From contig NZ_CAOJCN010000002.1 of NCBI RefSeq assembly GCF_948329515.1, positions 371,740 through 435,739 of the forward strand: 64,000 nt of DNA, in the 5' to 3' direction. Within the stretch, counting starts at the first letter, position 1, and each line of letters opens with the position of its first letter. Position numbers and translations under genes: made by a program. The DNA is from Cohnella rhizoplanae. GTDB taxonomy: Bacteria; Bacillota; Bacilli; Paenibacillales; Paenibacillaceae. The notes below the pieces were generated by a model, which saw only the letters and a list, made by a program, of their open reading frames with translations, did not search any database and had not been told where the DNA came from. Shown here one piece after another: positions 43,629 through 52,623 of this stretch.

Positions 43629-46007
43629 TCAGCGGTCGCCCTCCGCCTTGAGCTTCGCGAGCAGCTTGTCGCCCTCGACGTCGAGATTCGGCAGCATGCG
43701 GTCGAGCCAGCGCGGCAGCTTCCAGGCGGCGTTGCCGAAGAGGGCCATGACGGCGGGCACGAGCGCCATGCGGACGACGAAGGCGTCGATCAGGATGCCC
43801 ACGGCGAGCGCGAAGCCGATCTGCTTGATCATGATGTCGTGCGCGAAGATAAAGCCCGCGAAGACGGAGACCATGATCACGGCCGCTGCCACGACGACGC
43901 GGCTCGCTTGCTCGTAGCCGTGCACGACGCTGCTCATCCCCTTGTGTCCGTGCACGTACGATTCCCGCATGGAGCTCACCAGGAACACCTGGTAGTCCAT
44001 CGCCAGGCCGTACAGAATGCCGGTCACGAGGATCGGCATGAAGCTGAGGAGCGGGCCGCCGGTATCGAATCCGAACAGCGAATGGAGCCAGCCCCACTGG
44101 TAGACGGCCGTCGTGATCCCGAACGTGGCGAGCACGCTGAGTAGGAAGCCGACCGTCGCCTTGATCGGGACGATGATCGAGCGGAACACGAGCAGCAGGA
44201 TAATGAGCGACAGAATGACGATAATGACGATATACACCGGGAACGCATCCGCCAGCTTGGCGGACATGTCGATATTGATGGCGGTGAAGCCGGTGACGCC
44301 GATGCTGACGTCGCTCTTCTGCGCGAAGGCGGAATCCGGCGCGCGGAGCGCCTGCACGAGGTTCTTGGTCGCCGTATCGGTCGGACCGGTGGTCGGGATC
44401 AGGCTGATGATGCCGATGTTGCCTTCCTGATTGACGCCCATCGGCGAGACGAGCGCGACGCCTTCCTGCTGCTGGAGGCCCTGTACCAGCGCGCCCAGCG
44501 TCTCGGCCGTGATCTTGCCGCCCTGGGCCTTCGGCTCGGCGACCAGGAGCAACGGACCGTTGTAGCCTTCCCCAAACCCTTCGGATATCGCGTCGTAGCT
44601 CTGCCTGTTGCCCGTGTCGAGGTTCGCCGTGGCGCCCGAAGGGATGCCCAGCTTCATATCGGCAACCGGGATCGCGGCCGCGCCGAGAATGACGACGACG
44701 GCGACCACGACCAGCCAGCGGGTCTTGACGATGCCGTACACCCAGCTATGCGCGAAGCCGTGGCTCGCTTGGGTTGAGGCGGTGCCGTTCTTGCCGCGCG
44801 CCTTCGACGAGCAGATGCGCTCGCCGATGAGGCCGAGCAGCGCCGGCAGCAGCGTGAGGGCCAGGAGCACGTTGACGAATACGGTCGCCGCCGCGACGAG
44901 CGCCATTGCGGACAAGAACGAGATGCCGATGACGAGCATGCCGCACAGGGCGATGATGACCGTGAGTCCGGCGAAGAAGACGGCGCTGCCTGCCGTGCCG
45001 ACGGCGCGGCTCGCCGCATCGCGGGCGCTAAGGCCCTGGTCGATAATCATGCGGCGCTGCCTGTTGACGATAAAGAGGGAATAGTCGATGCCGACGGCAA
45101 GCCCGACCATCAGCGCCAGCACCGGCGTAATATCGGTCATCGTGAAGAAAGTGGAGAACGCGTAAGCGGCTCCGACGCTGATCCCGACGCCGAGAAGGGC
45201 GGTCAGCAGCGGCAGGCCGGCGGCGACGACCGAACCGAGCGTCATCAGCAGGACGACGGCTGCCACGACGAGACCGATGGCCTCGGTAGAGCCGATCGCC
45301 GGCTTGCTCGAGAGCGAGTCGCTCGGCAGCGCGGTGATGCCGGAGCCGCCCTGCTCTACGGCCGCGACGGCGTCAAGGACATGGTCCGGAACCTCCTGCG
45401 GCAGCGAGGTCTGCTGTACGGTGAACTGGAACTGGAACAGCGCGACGCTGCCGTCCCCGGACAGGATCACGCCCGGCACCGGGACGCCGCCGGCCATGAG
45501 CGGGCCATAAGAAGGCGCGCTGGCAGCGCTTGCTGCCGCAGCTTGGCTCTGGTCTCCGGCAGCGGCCGAGGCGCCGGGCTCCGCGCTTGCCTGGCCGCCT
45601 CCTGCGCCGCCGCTTGCCTGACCGGCAGCTTGCCCGGCAGCCTGGCCGTCCGCCGATGCGCCGGCCTGCGCCGCCAGCTCGGCAGGATTGATCACATACT
45701 CGAGGCTGTACACTTCCCCGACCGCCTTCTGGATCGAGGCGATCCGATCCGGCGTATCGAGCCGTTCGCCCTTCGGCACGGTGAACACGACGCTGGCCTG
45801 TCCGCCGGATGCCGCCGGCAGCTCCTGCGCCAGTTGGTCCAGCACCTTCTGCGATTCCGTTCCTTCGATCTTCATTTCAGAGCTGACATGGATGCCGTTC
45901 GCGCCGAGCAGGGCGCCGACGACGCCGAGGATCACGACCCAGCCGATGATGAATTGCCACGGCTTGGCATAGGCGGTCTTGCCCACCTTGTACAGGAATG
46001 TCGACAT
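43629..46007 (-). CDS. MMPL-family RND-type membrane exporter
   Basis: This 792-residue protein has two repeats of one helix, an extracytoplasmic domain and five helices, the layout of MMPL/YdfJ transporters. The proton-relay segment GLAVGIDYSLFIVNR (first half) and the matching GLAMDYQVFLVSSMRE (second half) are visible. Residues about 114-166 are an unusual Ala/Gly/Gln/Ser-rich insert in the first outer domain. It likely exports lipids or hydrophobic toxic compounds. A TetR gene lies 51 bases upstream on the same strand, suggesting substrate-induced control. Confidence 0.88.
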   Translation of the reverse strand: MSTFLYKVGKTAYAKPWQFIIGWVVILGVVGALLGANGIHVSSEMKIEGTESQKVLDQLAQELPAASGGQASVVFTVPKGERLDTPDRIASIQKAVGEVYSLEYVINPAELAAQAGASADGQAAGQAAGQASGGAGGGQASAEPGASAAAGDQSQAAAASAASAPSYGPLMAGGVPVPGVILSGDGSVALFQFQFTVQQTSLPQEVPDHVLDAVAAVEQGGSGITALPSDSLSSKPAIGSTEAIGLVVAAVVLLMTLGSVVAAGLPLLTALLGVGISVGAAYAFSTFFTMTDITPVLALMVGLAVGIDYSLFIVNRQRRMIIDQGLSARDAASRAVGTAGSAVFFAGLTVIIALCGMLVIGISFLSAMALVAAATVFVNVLLALTLLPALLGLIGERICSSKARGKNGTASTQASHGFAHSWVYGIVKTRWLVVVAVVVILGAAAIPVADMKLGIPSGATANLDTGNRQSYDAISEGFGEGYNGPLLLVAEPKAQGGKITAETLGALVQGLQQQEGVALVSPMGVNQEGNIGIISLIPTTGPTDTATKNLVQALRAPDSAFAQKSDVSIGVTGFTAINIDMSAKLADAFPVYIVIIVILSLIILLLVFRSIIVPIKATVGFLLSVLATFGITTAVYQWGWLHSLFGFDTGGPLLSFMPILVTGILYGLAMDYQVFLVSSMRESYVHGHKGMSSVVHGYEQASRVVVAAAVIMVSVFAGFIFAHDIMIKQIGFALAVGILIDAFVVRMALVPAVMALFGNAAWKLPRWLDRMLPNLDVEGDKLLAKLKAEGDR

Positions 46008-46058
46008 AGCAGGGGATTCTCTCCTTTTATCTATAAAAAGTCATTGCGGGAAACCAGA

Positions 46059-46676
46059 TTAGAAGCCGCTGCGCAAATACCGGAAGGCTTGGTCCAAATA
46101 CTGCTCGAACGTCATCGCGTCCGGGGAATCGGCCGCGGGCTCGTCAGGGAAGCGCACGTGAAGGCTGCCGTCGATGAGCGGGAGCATGATGCCGTAGGTC
46201 GCGCCGGCCAGCAGCTGGGCATAGCTGTGCGGATAACGTCCGCGGGACAGCTCGCCGAGTATCGTCTCCGCCTCCATTTGCAGCTTGCGCAGCAGGATGA
46301 GGATGTACGGCTCAAGCGTCGGCGCTTGCTTCGACATGGTCACGAGCGTGCGCATTTTCCGGAAGAGCTCCTCGGTTAGCCGCATCTTGAGCAGATGGTA
46401 CAGCGTATCGAGCGGGTGAGCGTCTTCGGCGATGCTGGCCAGCAGATCCTCCGGCTCGGCCTTCTCCTTGAAGGCGACGGTCGCCATGACGACCGCTTCT
46501 TCCTTGCACGAGAAATGGTTGGCGAACGTTCTCCTGGAGTAACCGGCGCGCTGCGCGATATCGTCGACCACGAAGCCGTCCAGCCCCCGCTCCAGCGCAA
46601 GCTCGTAGGCCGCGTCGGCCAGCGCGTGCGCGGTCGCCTCTTTCTTCAGATCCCTCAGGCTTTGTTTGATCATCAT
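46059..46676 (-). CDS. TetR-family regulator of the MMPL exporter
   Basis: The ATG pair near 46676 gives about 205 residues; a GTG at 46694 is possible but has no spaced ribosome site. The N-terminal TetR helix-turn-helix is clear (ALADAAYELALERG, FVVDDIAQRAGYSRRTFANHF split, residues about 12-60), followed by a helical ligand domain. It is co-oriented with the MMPL gene and probably represses both. A palindrome at 46749-46763 in the divergent region is a candidate operator. Confidence 0.85.
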   Translation of the reverse strand: MMIKQSLRDLKKEATAHALADAAYELALERGLDGFVVDDIAQRAGYSRRTFANHFSCKEEAVVMATVAFKEKAEPEDLLASIAEDAHPLDTLYHLLKMRLTEELFRKMRTLVTMSKQAPTLEPYILILLRKLQMEAETILGELSRGRYPHSYAQLLAGATYGIMLPLIDGSLHVRFPDEPAADSPDAMTFEQYLDQAFRYLRSGF

Positions 46677-46748
46677 ACGCGCTGATTCGCACACCTCGAT
46701 TTTTTGAATCTTAGATTTCTATCATAAGCAGTAGCCCTATTTATATTA

Positions 46749-46763
46749 TTGCCCATTGGGCAA
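46749..46763. promoter_or_regulatory. Candidate operator in the tetR/lplB divergent region
   Basis: TTGCCCA-T-TGGGCAA has perfect 7-bp arms around one base. It lies about 70 bases upstream of the TetR start. Another palindrome, CGCGATA-CGAAA-TATCGCG, is at 46824-46842 nearer the transporter operon, so assignment of each site to a regulator is open. Confidence 0.45.
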
Positions 46764-46883
46764 AGTTGCACAACGGGTAACGTATTACGATATTGTGACG
46801 GTTCAACTTCCGAAAAACGGAGACGCGATACGAAATATCGCGCCTACCCAACCCCGAGTTCCGAATCGTACAATACAAATAAA

Positions 46884-46897
46884 TGAAAACACTTACA
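46884..46897 (+). promoter_or_regulatory. Candidate cre site before the sugar ABC operon
   Basis: TGAAAACACTTACA matches the cre consensus TGWAANCGNTNWCA at all but one defined position (A for the central G). It lies about 30 bases before the first permease gene, near a TACAAT -10-like hexamer at 46869-46874. Confidence 0.45.
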
Positions 46898-46925
46898 TGT
46901 TCCGGGAGACAGGAGGAAGGGCCGC

Positions 46926-47897
46926 ATGGAATCCCCCGCGGAGGTTCGGGATGCGCCGCGACCGCGCACGCGCGCCAGTGGAGGCTGGACGGCCCGGTGG
47001 GCGAGAAAGCTGCTCGCGCAGCGATATCTGCAGGCGATGGCCTTGCTCGGCGCGGCATGGATGATCGTGTTCAACTACATCCCCATGTACGGCCTCGTCA
47101 TCGCGTTCAAGGAATACAACATCATCCAGTCGGTCGGAGAGGCGCCCTGGGTCGGGCTGGCGCATTTCCGGGAATTTCTGTCGGACGACCAGCTGCCCGG
47201 CGTCATTCGCAATACGATCGGGATCAGCCTGCTCAAGCTGATCGTCGGATTCCCGCTGCCGATCCTGTTCGCCCTGTTCCTGAACGAGCTGCGGTCGGTC
47301 CGATTCAAGAAGTCCGTACAGACGATCTCTTATCTGCCGCACTTTTTGTCCTGGGTCATCCTGGGCGGCATCTTGACGACCTGGCTCTCGGACGTGGGCG
47401 TCATCAACAAGTTCCTGCTGGCGCTCGGGCTCATCAGCGAGCCGGTCGATTATCTGGCCAGCCCGAACTACTTCTGGACGATCGTGGTCGCCTCGGATAT
47501 CTGGAAGGAGCTCGGCTGGTCGGCGATCATCTACCTCGCGGCCATGGCCAGCGTATCGCCGGAGATGTACGAGGCCGCGACGATCGACGGCGCCGGGCGG
47601 TTCCAGAAGATGCGGTACGTCACCTTGCCCGGCATCGCCGGCACGATCTCGATTCTGTTCATTTTGGCGGTCAGCGGCATCCTGAATTCCAACTTCGACC
47701 AGATCTTCGTCATGCGCAACGCGCTGAACGACAGCGCGAGCAACGTCATCGACATCTTCGTCTACCAGACGGGCATCTCGCAGTCCCGCTACTCCTATGC
47801 GACCGCGGTCGGCCTGATCAAGTCGGTCATCACGTTGGGGCTGCTGCTAGGCGCGAACGGCGTCCTGAAGCGCCTGAATCAATCCACCTTGTTCTGA
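46926..47897 (+). CDS. Oligosaccharide ABC transporter permease (LplB family)
   Basis: This 323-residue MalF-type permease has six membrane helices, with the opening YLQAMALLGAAWMIVFNYIPMYG replaced by family-like residues near 38-60 and the EAA loop EMYEAATIDGAGRFQKMRYVTLPG near residues 215-238. The ATG follows AGGAGG. It forms the channel of a carbohydrate importer with the YtcP-type permease and the lipoprotein that follow. No ATPase gene is present; such systems usually borrow a shared MsmX-type ATPase. Confidence 0.9.
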   Translation: MESPAEVRDAPRPRTRASGGWTARWARKLLAQRYLQAMALLGAAWMIVFNYIPMYGLVIAFKEYNIIQSVGEAPWVGLAHFREFLSDDQLPGVIRNTIGISLLKLIVGFPLPILFALFLNELRSVRFKKSVQTISYLPHFLSWVILGGILTTWLSDVGVINKFLLALGLISEPVDYLASPNYFWTIVVASDIWKELGWSAIIYLAAMASVSPEMYEAATIDGAGRFQKMRYVTLPGIAGTISILFILAVSGILNSNFDQIFVMRNALNDSASNVIDIFVYQTGISQSRYSYATAVGLIKSVITLGLLLGANGVLKRLNQSTLF

Positions 47898-47925
47898 CCG
47901 AAATCGAGAGAAAGGAGGGCATCCG

Positions 47926-48816
47926 ATGTTCGCATTAAAACGGAGAACCCGAGGCGAGGCCGTCTTCGACGGCATCAACATGGTCCTCATGCTCGTCATC
48001 TGCTTCCTGACGCTCTACCCCGTCTGGTACGTGCTCGCCAACTCGCTGAACAGCGGGCAGGACGCCATGCGAGGCGGCATCTACTGGCTGCCCCGGGTGT
48101 TCACCTGGGACAACTATGCCGCGGTCATCGGCAATCCCGGCATTCTGAGCGCGATGGGGATTACGGTCGCCAAGACGCTGGCGGGCACCGCGCTTCACGT
48201 CTTTTTCACGGCGATGGTCGCCTACGCATTCTCCCGGCGGGAGCTGATCGGCCGCAATGCGTACATGGTCCTGGGCACGATCACGATGATCTTCAACGGC
48301 GGGCTGATTCCGACCTTTCTGCTGATCCGCGACCTCCATCTGCTGGACAACTTTTTCGTTTACATTATCCCGGCCATGTTCAGCTTCTTCGACCTGATTA
48401 TCTTCGTCTCGTTTTTCCGGGAGCTGCCGCAGGGTCTCGAGGAGGCGGCCAAGATCGACGGCGCCAACGACCTCGTGCTGTTCCTCCGGGTCGTGATCCC
48501 GGTCTCGCTGCCGGTCGTCGCGACGATCGCGCTCTTCCACGGGGTATGGCAGTGGAACGACTACTTCGCCGGCGTCATCTACATCACGCAGAATACCGAG
48601 CTGCAGCCGATCCAGACGTTCCTGTACCGCGTCGTCGCGCAGAACGATACGAGCCAGATGGTTACGTCGGCCGCGGGCGGCATGACGAAGTCCGTCACGT
48701 CTAACTCTGTCAAAATGGCGACGATGGTCGTCACGACGCTGCCGATCGTCCTCGCTTATCCGTTCCTGCAGCGTTACTTCGTGAAGGGGCTCATGATCGG
48801 ATCGATCAAGGGCTGA
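47926..48816 (+). CDS. Oligosaccharide ABC transporter permease (YtcP family)
   Basis: This 296-residue MalG-type permease starts at an ATG after AAAGGAGG. The family features are TLYPVWYVLANSLN in the first helix region, the EAA loop GLEEAAKIDGANDLVLF near residue 183 and the C-terminal QRYFVKGLMIGSIKG. It pairs with the LplB-type permease 28 bases upstream and lies just before the solute-binding lipoprotein, in the standard lplB-ytcP-lipO order. Confidence 0.92.
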   Translation: MFALKRRTRGEAVFDGINMVLMLVICFLTLYPVWYVLANSLNSGQDAMRGGIYWLPRVFTWDNYAAVIGNPGILSAMGITVAKTLAGTALHVFFTAMVAYAFSRRELIGRNAYMVLGTITMIFNGGLIPTFLLIRDLHLLDNFFVYIIPAMFSFFDLIIFVSFFRELPQGLEEAAKIDGANDLVLFLRVVIPVSLPVVATIALFHGVWQWNDYFAGVIYITQNTELQPIQTFLYRVVAQNDTSQMVTSAAGGMTKSVTSNSVKMATMVVTTLPIVLAYPFLQRYFVKGLMIGSIKG

Positions 48817-48890
48817 CGCGCGCAGCATCATCCATTCAGGCAACCACGACTTACCCATAGCTGATAAAATAAGTGCAAAGGGGAACGAAC

Positions 48891-50624
48891 ATGACCAAAC
48901 GCGTATCCAACAAAACGATCGCTTCCACGCTGCTGCTCGCGCTGACGTTCTCGCTGTCGGCCTGCGCCGGCGGCAGCAACAACGAGAACCAGGCGAGCTC
49001 AAGCGCCGCTACAGGCAGTGCCAGTCCTTCCGCCAGCGCCGCGCCGTCGGCCTCCGCTTCCGCGAGCGCGGAAGCCTCCGGCGACGCGTCCGCCGACGCG
49101 CCAGGCTGGCAGGCCGACGCCGCCAAGCCGATCACGTTCGACTGGTACTTGAACTTCTCCTGGTTCCCCAACAAATGGGGCGTCGATCCGACCTCCCAGT
49201 ACGTCACCAAGAAGACGGGCGTCAATATCAACTTCATCGTGCCTGCGGGCAACGAGAACGAGAAGATGAACACGATGATCGCCTCCGGCAAGCTGCCGGA
49301 CTTCATCACGCTCGGCTGGTACGAGGACGCGGTCAAGAAGATGCAGGAGGGCGGTCTCGTGCTGCCGCTGAACGAGCTGGCCAAGGAGTACGACCCGTAC
49401 TTCTTCAAGGTCGCCGATCCGGCGAAGCTGAGCTGGTATACGCAGCCGGACGGCAACGTGTACGGCTACCCGAACGCATCGTCCTCGCCCAAGGACTATG
49501 AGAAGTACGGCACGAACTTCACGTCCAACCAGACGTTCCTCGTGCGCAAGGATATGTACGAGGCGCTGGGCAAGCCGGATATGCGGACGCCGGAAGGCTT
49601 CCTGGCCGCCCTCAAGGCCGCGAAGGAGAAGTTCGCCGACGTGGGCGGCCAGCCGCTCATCCCGCTCGGCCTGCACGAGTTCACGCCGACGGGCAACTAC
49701 TCGCTCGAGGACTATCTGGCGGACTTCCTGGCGATCCCGCGGGACATCGACGGCAAGCTGAACGACAAGTACGCGCTCGTCGACAACGAGGAATACGTGA
49801 AGTGGCTCAAGGTATTCCGCCAGGCGAACCAGGACGGCCTGCTCGCCAAGGATATCTTCATCGACAAGCGCACGCAGATGGAGGAGAAGATCTCGCAGGG
49901 GCGCTACTTCGCGATGATCTATCAGCGGTCCGATCTGGCAGCCCAGGAGAACGTGCTGTACGCGAAGGACCCGAACTCGGTCTATATCGCCGTGGACGGC
50001 CCGGCCAACGCGAACCAGGACCCGCCCAAGCTGGCCGGGCCTTCGATCTCAGGCTGGACGGTGACCCTCATCTCCAAGGACGTCAAGGATAAAGCGCGCG
50101 CCATCAAGTTCCTCAGCTACCTCATCAGCGAGGAAGGGCAGAAGGACCTGTACCTCGGCGAGAAGGGCTTCTCGTACGACACGATCGACGGCAAGGATCA
50201 GTTCAAGCCGGAGGCGCTGCAGCTCATGCAGTCCGACCGCACGTCCTTCGACAAGAAGTACGGCTCGTCGTACACCTTCTGGATGCTGATGGACACCAAC
50301 ATGAACCTTCAGTGGGCGCCGCCGAGCGTAGAGCCGGCCAAGCAGATGGAGGACTGGACCCGGGGCAAGACGGTCAGCTACTCGCAGTACGATCTGATCG
50401 ATCCGCCGGCCACGTCGCCCGAGGGAATCGCGAAGACCAAGATCGACACGCTCTGGAGCAAGGCGCTGCCCAAGCTGCTGCTGGCGAAGAACGAAGCGGA
50501 GTTCGACAAGCTTCTGCAGCAGTTCAAGGACGACCGCGCCAAGGCGGGTTACGACGGCATGCAGGCTTACCGTCAGAAGAAGTTCGAGGAGAACGCCAAG
50601 AAGCTGGCGGATTTCATGAAGTAA
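48891..50624 (+). CDS. Oligosaccharide-binding lipoprotein (LplA/LipO family)
   Basis: The ATG at 48891 follows AAAGGGGA. The 577-residue lipoprotein has lipobox LSAC (Cys25), then a 40-residue Ser/Ala/Glu linker and a large extracellular solute-binding domain of the LipO/YtcQ type (FDWYLNFSWFPNKWG; LPDFITLGW; IDKRTQMEEK). It would capture an oligosaccharide for the two permeases upstream. A strong terminator follows, and a YesM/YesN pair lies next, which commonly controls such operons in response to the same sugar. Confidence 0.92.
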   Translation: MTKRVSNKTIASTLLLALTFSLSACAGGSNNENQASSSAATGSASPSASAAPSASASASAEASGDASADAPGWQADAAKPITFDWYLNFSWFPNKWGVDPTSQYVTKKTGVNINFIVPAGNENEKMNTMIASGKLPDFITLGWYEDAVKKMQEGGLVLPLNELAKEYDPYFFKVADPAKLSWYTQPDGNVYGYPNASSSPKDYEKYGTNFTSNQTFLVRKDMYEALGKPDMRTPEGFLAALKAAKEKFADVGGQPLIPLGLHEFTPTGNYSLEDYLADFLAIPRDIDGKLNDKYALVDNEEYVKWLKVFRQANQDGLLAKDIFIDKRTQMEEKISQGRYFAMIYQRSDLAAQENVLYAKDPNSVYIAVDGPANANQDPPKLAGPSISGWTVTLISKDVKDKARAIKFLSYLISEEGQKDLYLGEKGFSYDTIDGKDQFKPEALQLMQSDRTSFDKKYGSSYTFWMLMDTNMNLQWAPPSVEPAKQMEDWTRGKTVSYSQYDLIDPPATSPEGIAKTKIDTLWSKALPKLLLAKNEAEFDKLLQQFKDDRAKAGYDGMQAYRQKKFEENAKKLADFMK

Positions 50625-50647
50625 GCCGAGTGGCTGTGACCAAGGGC

Positions 50648-50678
50648 TGCCGTCCCGCGAGGGACGGCATGTCCTTTT
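50648..50678 (+). terminator. Intrinsic terminator of the sugar ABC operon
   Basis: TGCCGTCCC and GGGACGGCA form a perfect 9-bp stem with a GCGA loop, followed by TGTCCTTTT. Some read-through into the YesM gene is possible. Confidence 0.75.
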
Positions 50679-50727
50679 GGATTTTGAAGACGGAGCGGCG
50701 ACTACGACGGCAAACGGAAGTGACGGC

Positions 50728-52623
50728 ATGCGTAAACGGATACCCTGGAAAAAAACGATGCGGAGACTGATGGAGCGGCAGGAGCAGTGGTCGCTGCAGA
50801 CGCGGCTGATCCTGTCCTACGTGCTTATCCTGCTCATCCCGAGCGTCCTGATCTCGCTGCTGCTGTTCAGGCAGTTCACGGGCAGCGCGATCGACGATAT
50901 GGAAAAGAAAAACGAAAGCACGCTCGAGATCGAGCGGCTCAATATCGACAACAATATCGAGACGATGCAGCGGGCGGCCAATCTGAGCCTGCTAGACCAG
51001 GACGTGCTCGATTATATCTCCCGCGCGACGGAGCCCGATACCTCCGAGCTGATCGACTTCAGCACGCGGGTCGTACCGGTCCTGACCCGGCTGCAGTACA
51101 ACAACCCGAATCTCGCGCATATCCGCATCTTCTTCGACAACAAGCGGATCAACGAGATGTCGCCCGTGTTCTGGGATCAGAGGCGCGTCGCCTCGGAGCC
51201 CTGGTTCGACCGGCTGAACGCTTCGCTGGAGCGGACCGAATGGTATCTGTCGCCGAGGGACCCGGACCCCGTGAAGACCGGGGCCGGAGATTCGGCCGGC
51301 GCCGGCATGCCCAAGGTGGCTTTTCTGAAGGAGATTATGTATCCGCTCGGCGTCCATGCCGGCATCCTAGAGGTCGATATGCTCATGTCGAGCTTCTTCC
51401 CCAAGACCTTCGGCAGCAGCCAGGACGATCTGTCCCAGCTTGTCATCGCCGACGCGCAGGGAAGGCTCTATTACGACCGGAACCAGAAGCTGCTTGCTAC
51501 CACCGGAATAACGCCGGATGAGCTTGCCGCGTCGCTCGGCTTGGCAGACCGGGCGCCCTCTGGGTCGTTCCGCCTCGCGCTCGGCGGCCGGCCGTTCCTC
51601 GCCGTGACCCGCGAGATCGAACCCCTCGGCGCGCGGATGGTGAATATCGTCTCGCTGCAGCACGTGCTGGACAGCACGAGGCACACGCGCGACCGCATTA
51701 TCGCGGCCAACGTCATCCTGATCGCGATTCTCGGGATCGCGACGTATTTTCTGAACGCGCTCATTCTTAAGAAGCTTCATATCCTGGCGGATTCGATGAA
51801 GAAGGCGCGCAAGGGGGACTTCGGGTTCGATCTGACGGTCCGGGGAGGGGGCGAGGTCGGAGAGCTGGCGCATCACTTCCGCAAGATGCTGCGCAAGATC
51901 AACGAGCTCATCGCGGACGCGGTGAACAAGAAGGCGGCGTCCAAGGAGACCGAGCTGCGGTCGCTCAAAAATCAGATCGACTCCCACTTCCTGTACAATA
52001 CGCTGGAAAACATCAAGATGATGGCGGAGGTGGAGGGGCAGTATCCGATCTCCGATGCGCTGACCTCATTGGGCGGATTGATGCGATATAACCTCAAATG
52101 GACGAGCGAATACGTGAGGCTGCGCGACGAGGTGGCGCATATTACCAACTATATCGCCATCATGAACATCCGCTACGAGAACAAGATTCGTCTGGCCCTC
52201 GACATCCCGCCGTCTCTTCCCGACCAGGAGCTGCTCAAGATGTCGCTGCAGCCGATCGTGGAGAACGCCGTTAAGCACGGTCTGCGCGCCTCGTCCGCGG
52301 AGGCGCTGACGATCCGCATCGAGGCGGAGGTGCGCGAGGGGACGATGCTGCTCGCCGTCCGCGACGACGGCTGCGGCATGCCGGCCGATCGGGCGGCCCG
52401 GCTCAACCGTTCGATCGCCCATGAGATGCCGGTCTTGCCGGGCGCGGCGGCCGGGACGGATGGCGGCCAGGAAGGCGGAGGCATCGGGCTGCGCAACGTG
52501 CATCAGCGGATTCAGCTTTATTACGGCAAGGAATACGGGCTCGCGGTGGAAAGCGAAGAAGGCGCCTATACGCGCGTCGTCATTCGGATTCCTTACTTTA
52601 TATTGACGGGAGGCGCCGGCTGA
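50728..52623 (+). CDS. Sensor histidine kinase (YesM family)
   Basis: The ATG at 50728 gives 631 residues; an in-frame TTG at 50677 overlaps the terminator tail. The protein has a membrane helix (about residues 20-40), an extracellular sensor domain, a second helix (about 320-340), a HAMP domain, a His_kinase domain with His420 in DSHFLYNTLENIK and an HATPase domain (IVENAVKHGL, GGGIGLRNVHQRI). This is the YesM type, which senses sugars or their binding proteins. The next gene starts within its stop codon (TGATG), so the pair is coupled. Confidence 0.92.
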   Translation: MRKRIPWKKTMRRLMERQEQWSLQTRLILSYVLILLIPSVLISLLLFRQFTGSAIDDMEKKNESTLEIERLNIDNNIETMQRAANLSLLDQDVLDYISRATEPDTSELIDFSTRVVPVLTRLQYNNPNLAHIRIFFDNKRINEMSPVFWDQRRVASEPWFDRLNASLERTEWYLSPRDPDPVKTGAGDSAGAGMPKVAFLKEIMYPLGVHAGILEVDMLMSSFFPKTFGSSQDDLSQLVIADAQGRLYYDRNQKLLATTGITPDELAASLGLADRAPSGSFRLALGGRPFLAVTREIEPLGARMVNIVSLQHVLDSTRHTRDRIIAANVILIAILGIATYFLNALILKKLHILADSMKKARKGDFGFDLTVRGGGEVGELAHHFRKMLRKINELIADAVNKKAASKETELRSLKNQIDSHFLYNTLENIKMMAEVEGQYPISDALTSLGGLMRYNLKWTSEYVRLRDEVAHITNYIAIMNIRYENKIRLALDIPPSLPDQELLKMSLQPIVENAVKHGLRASSAEALTIRIEAEVREGTMLLAVRDDGCGMPADRAARLNRSIAHEMPVLPGAAAGTDGGQEGGGIGLRNVHQRIQLYYGKEYGLAVESEEGAYTRVVIRIPYFILTGGAG

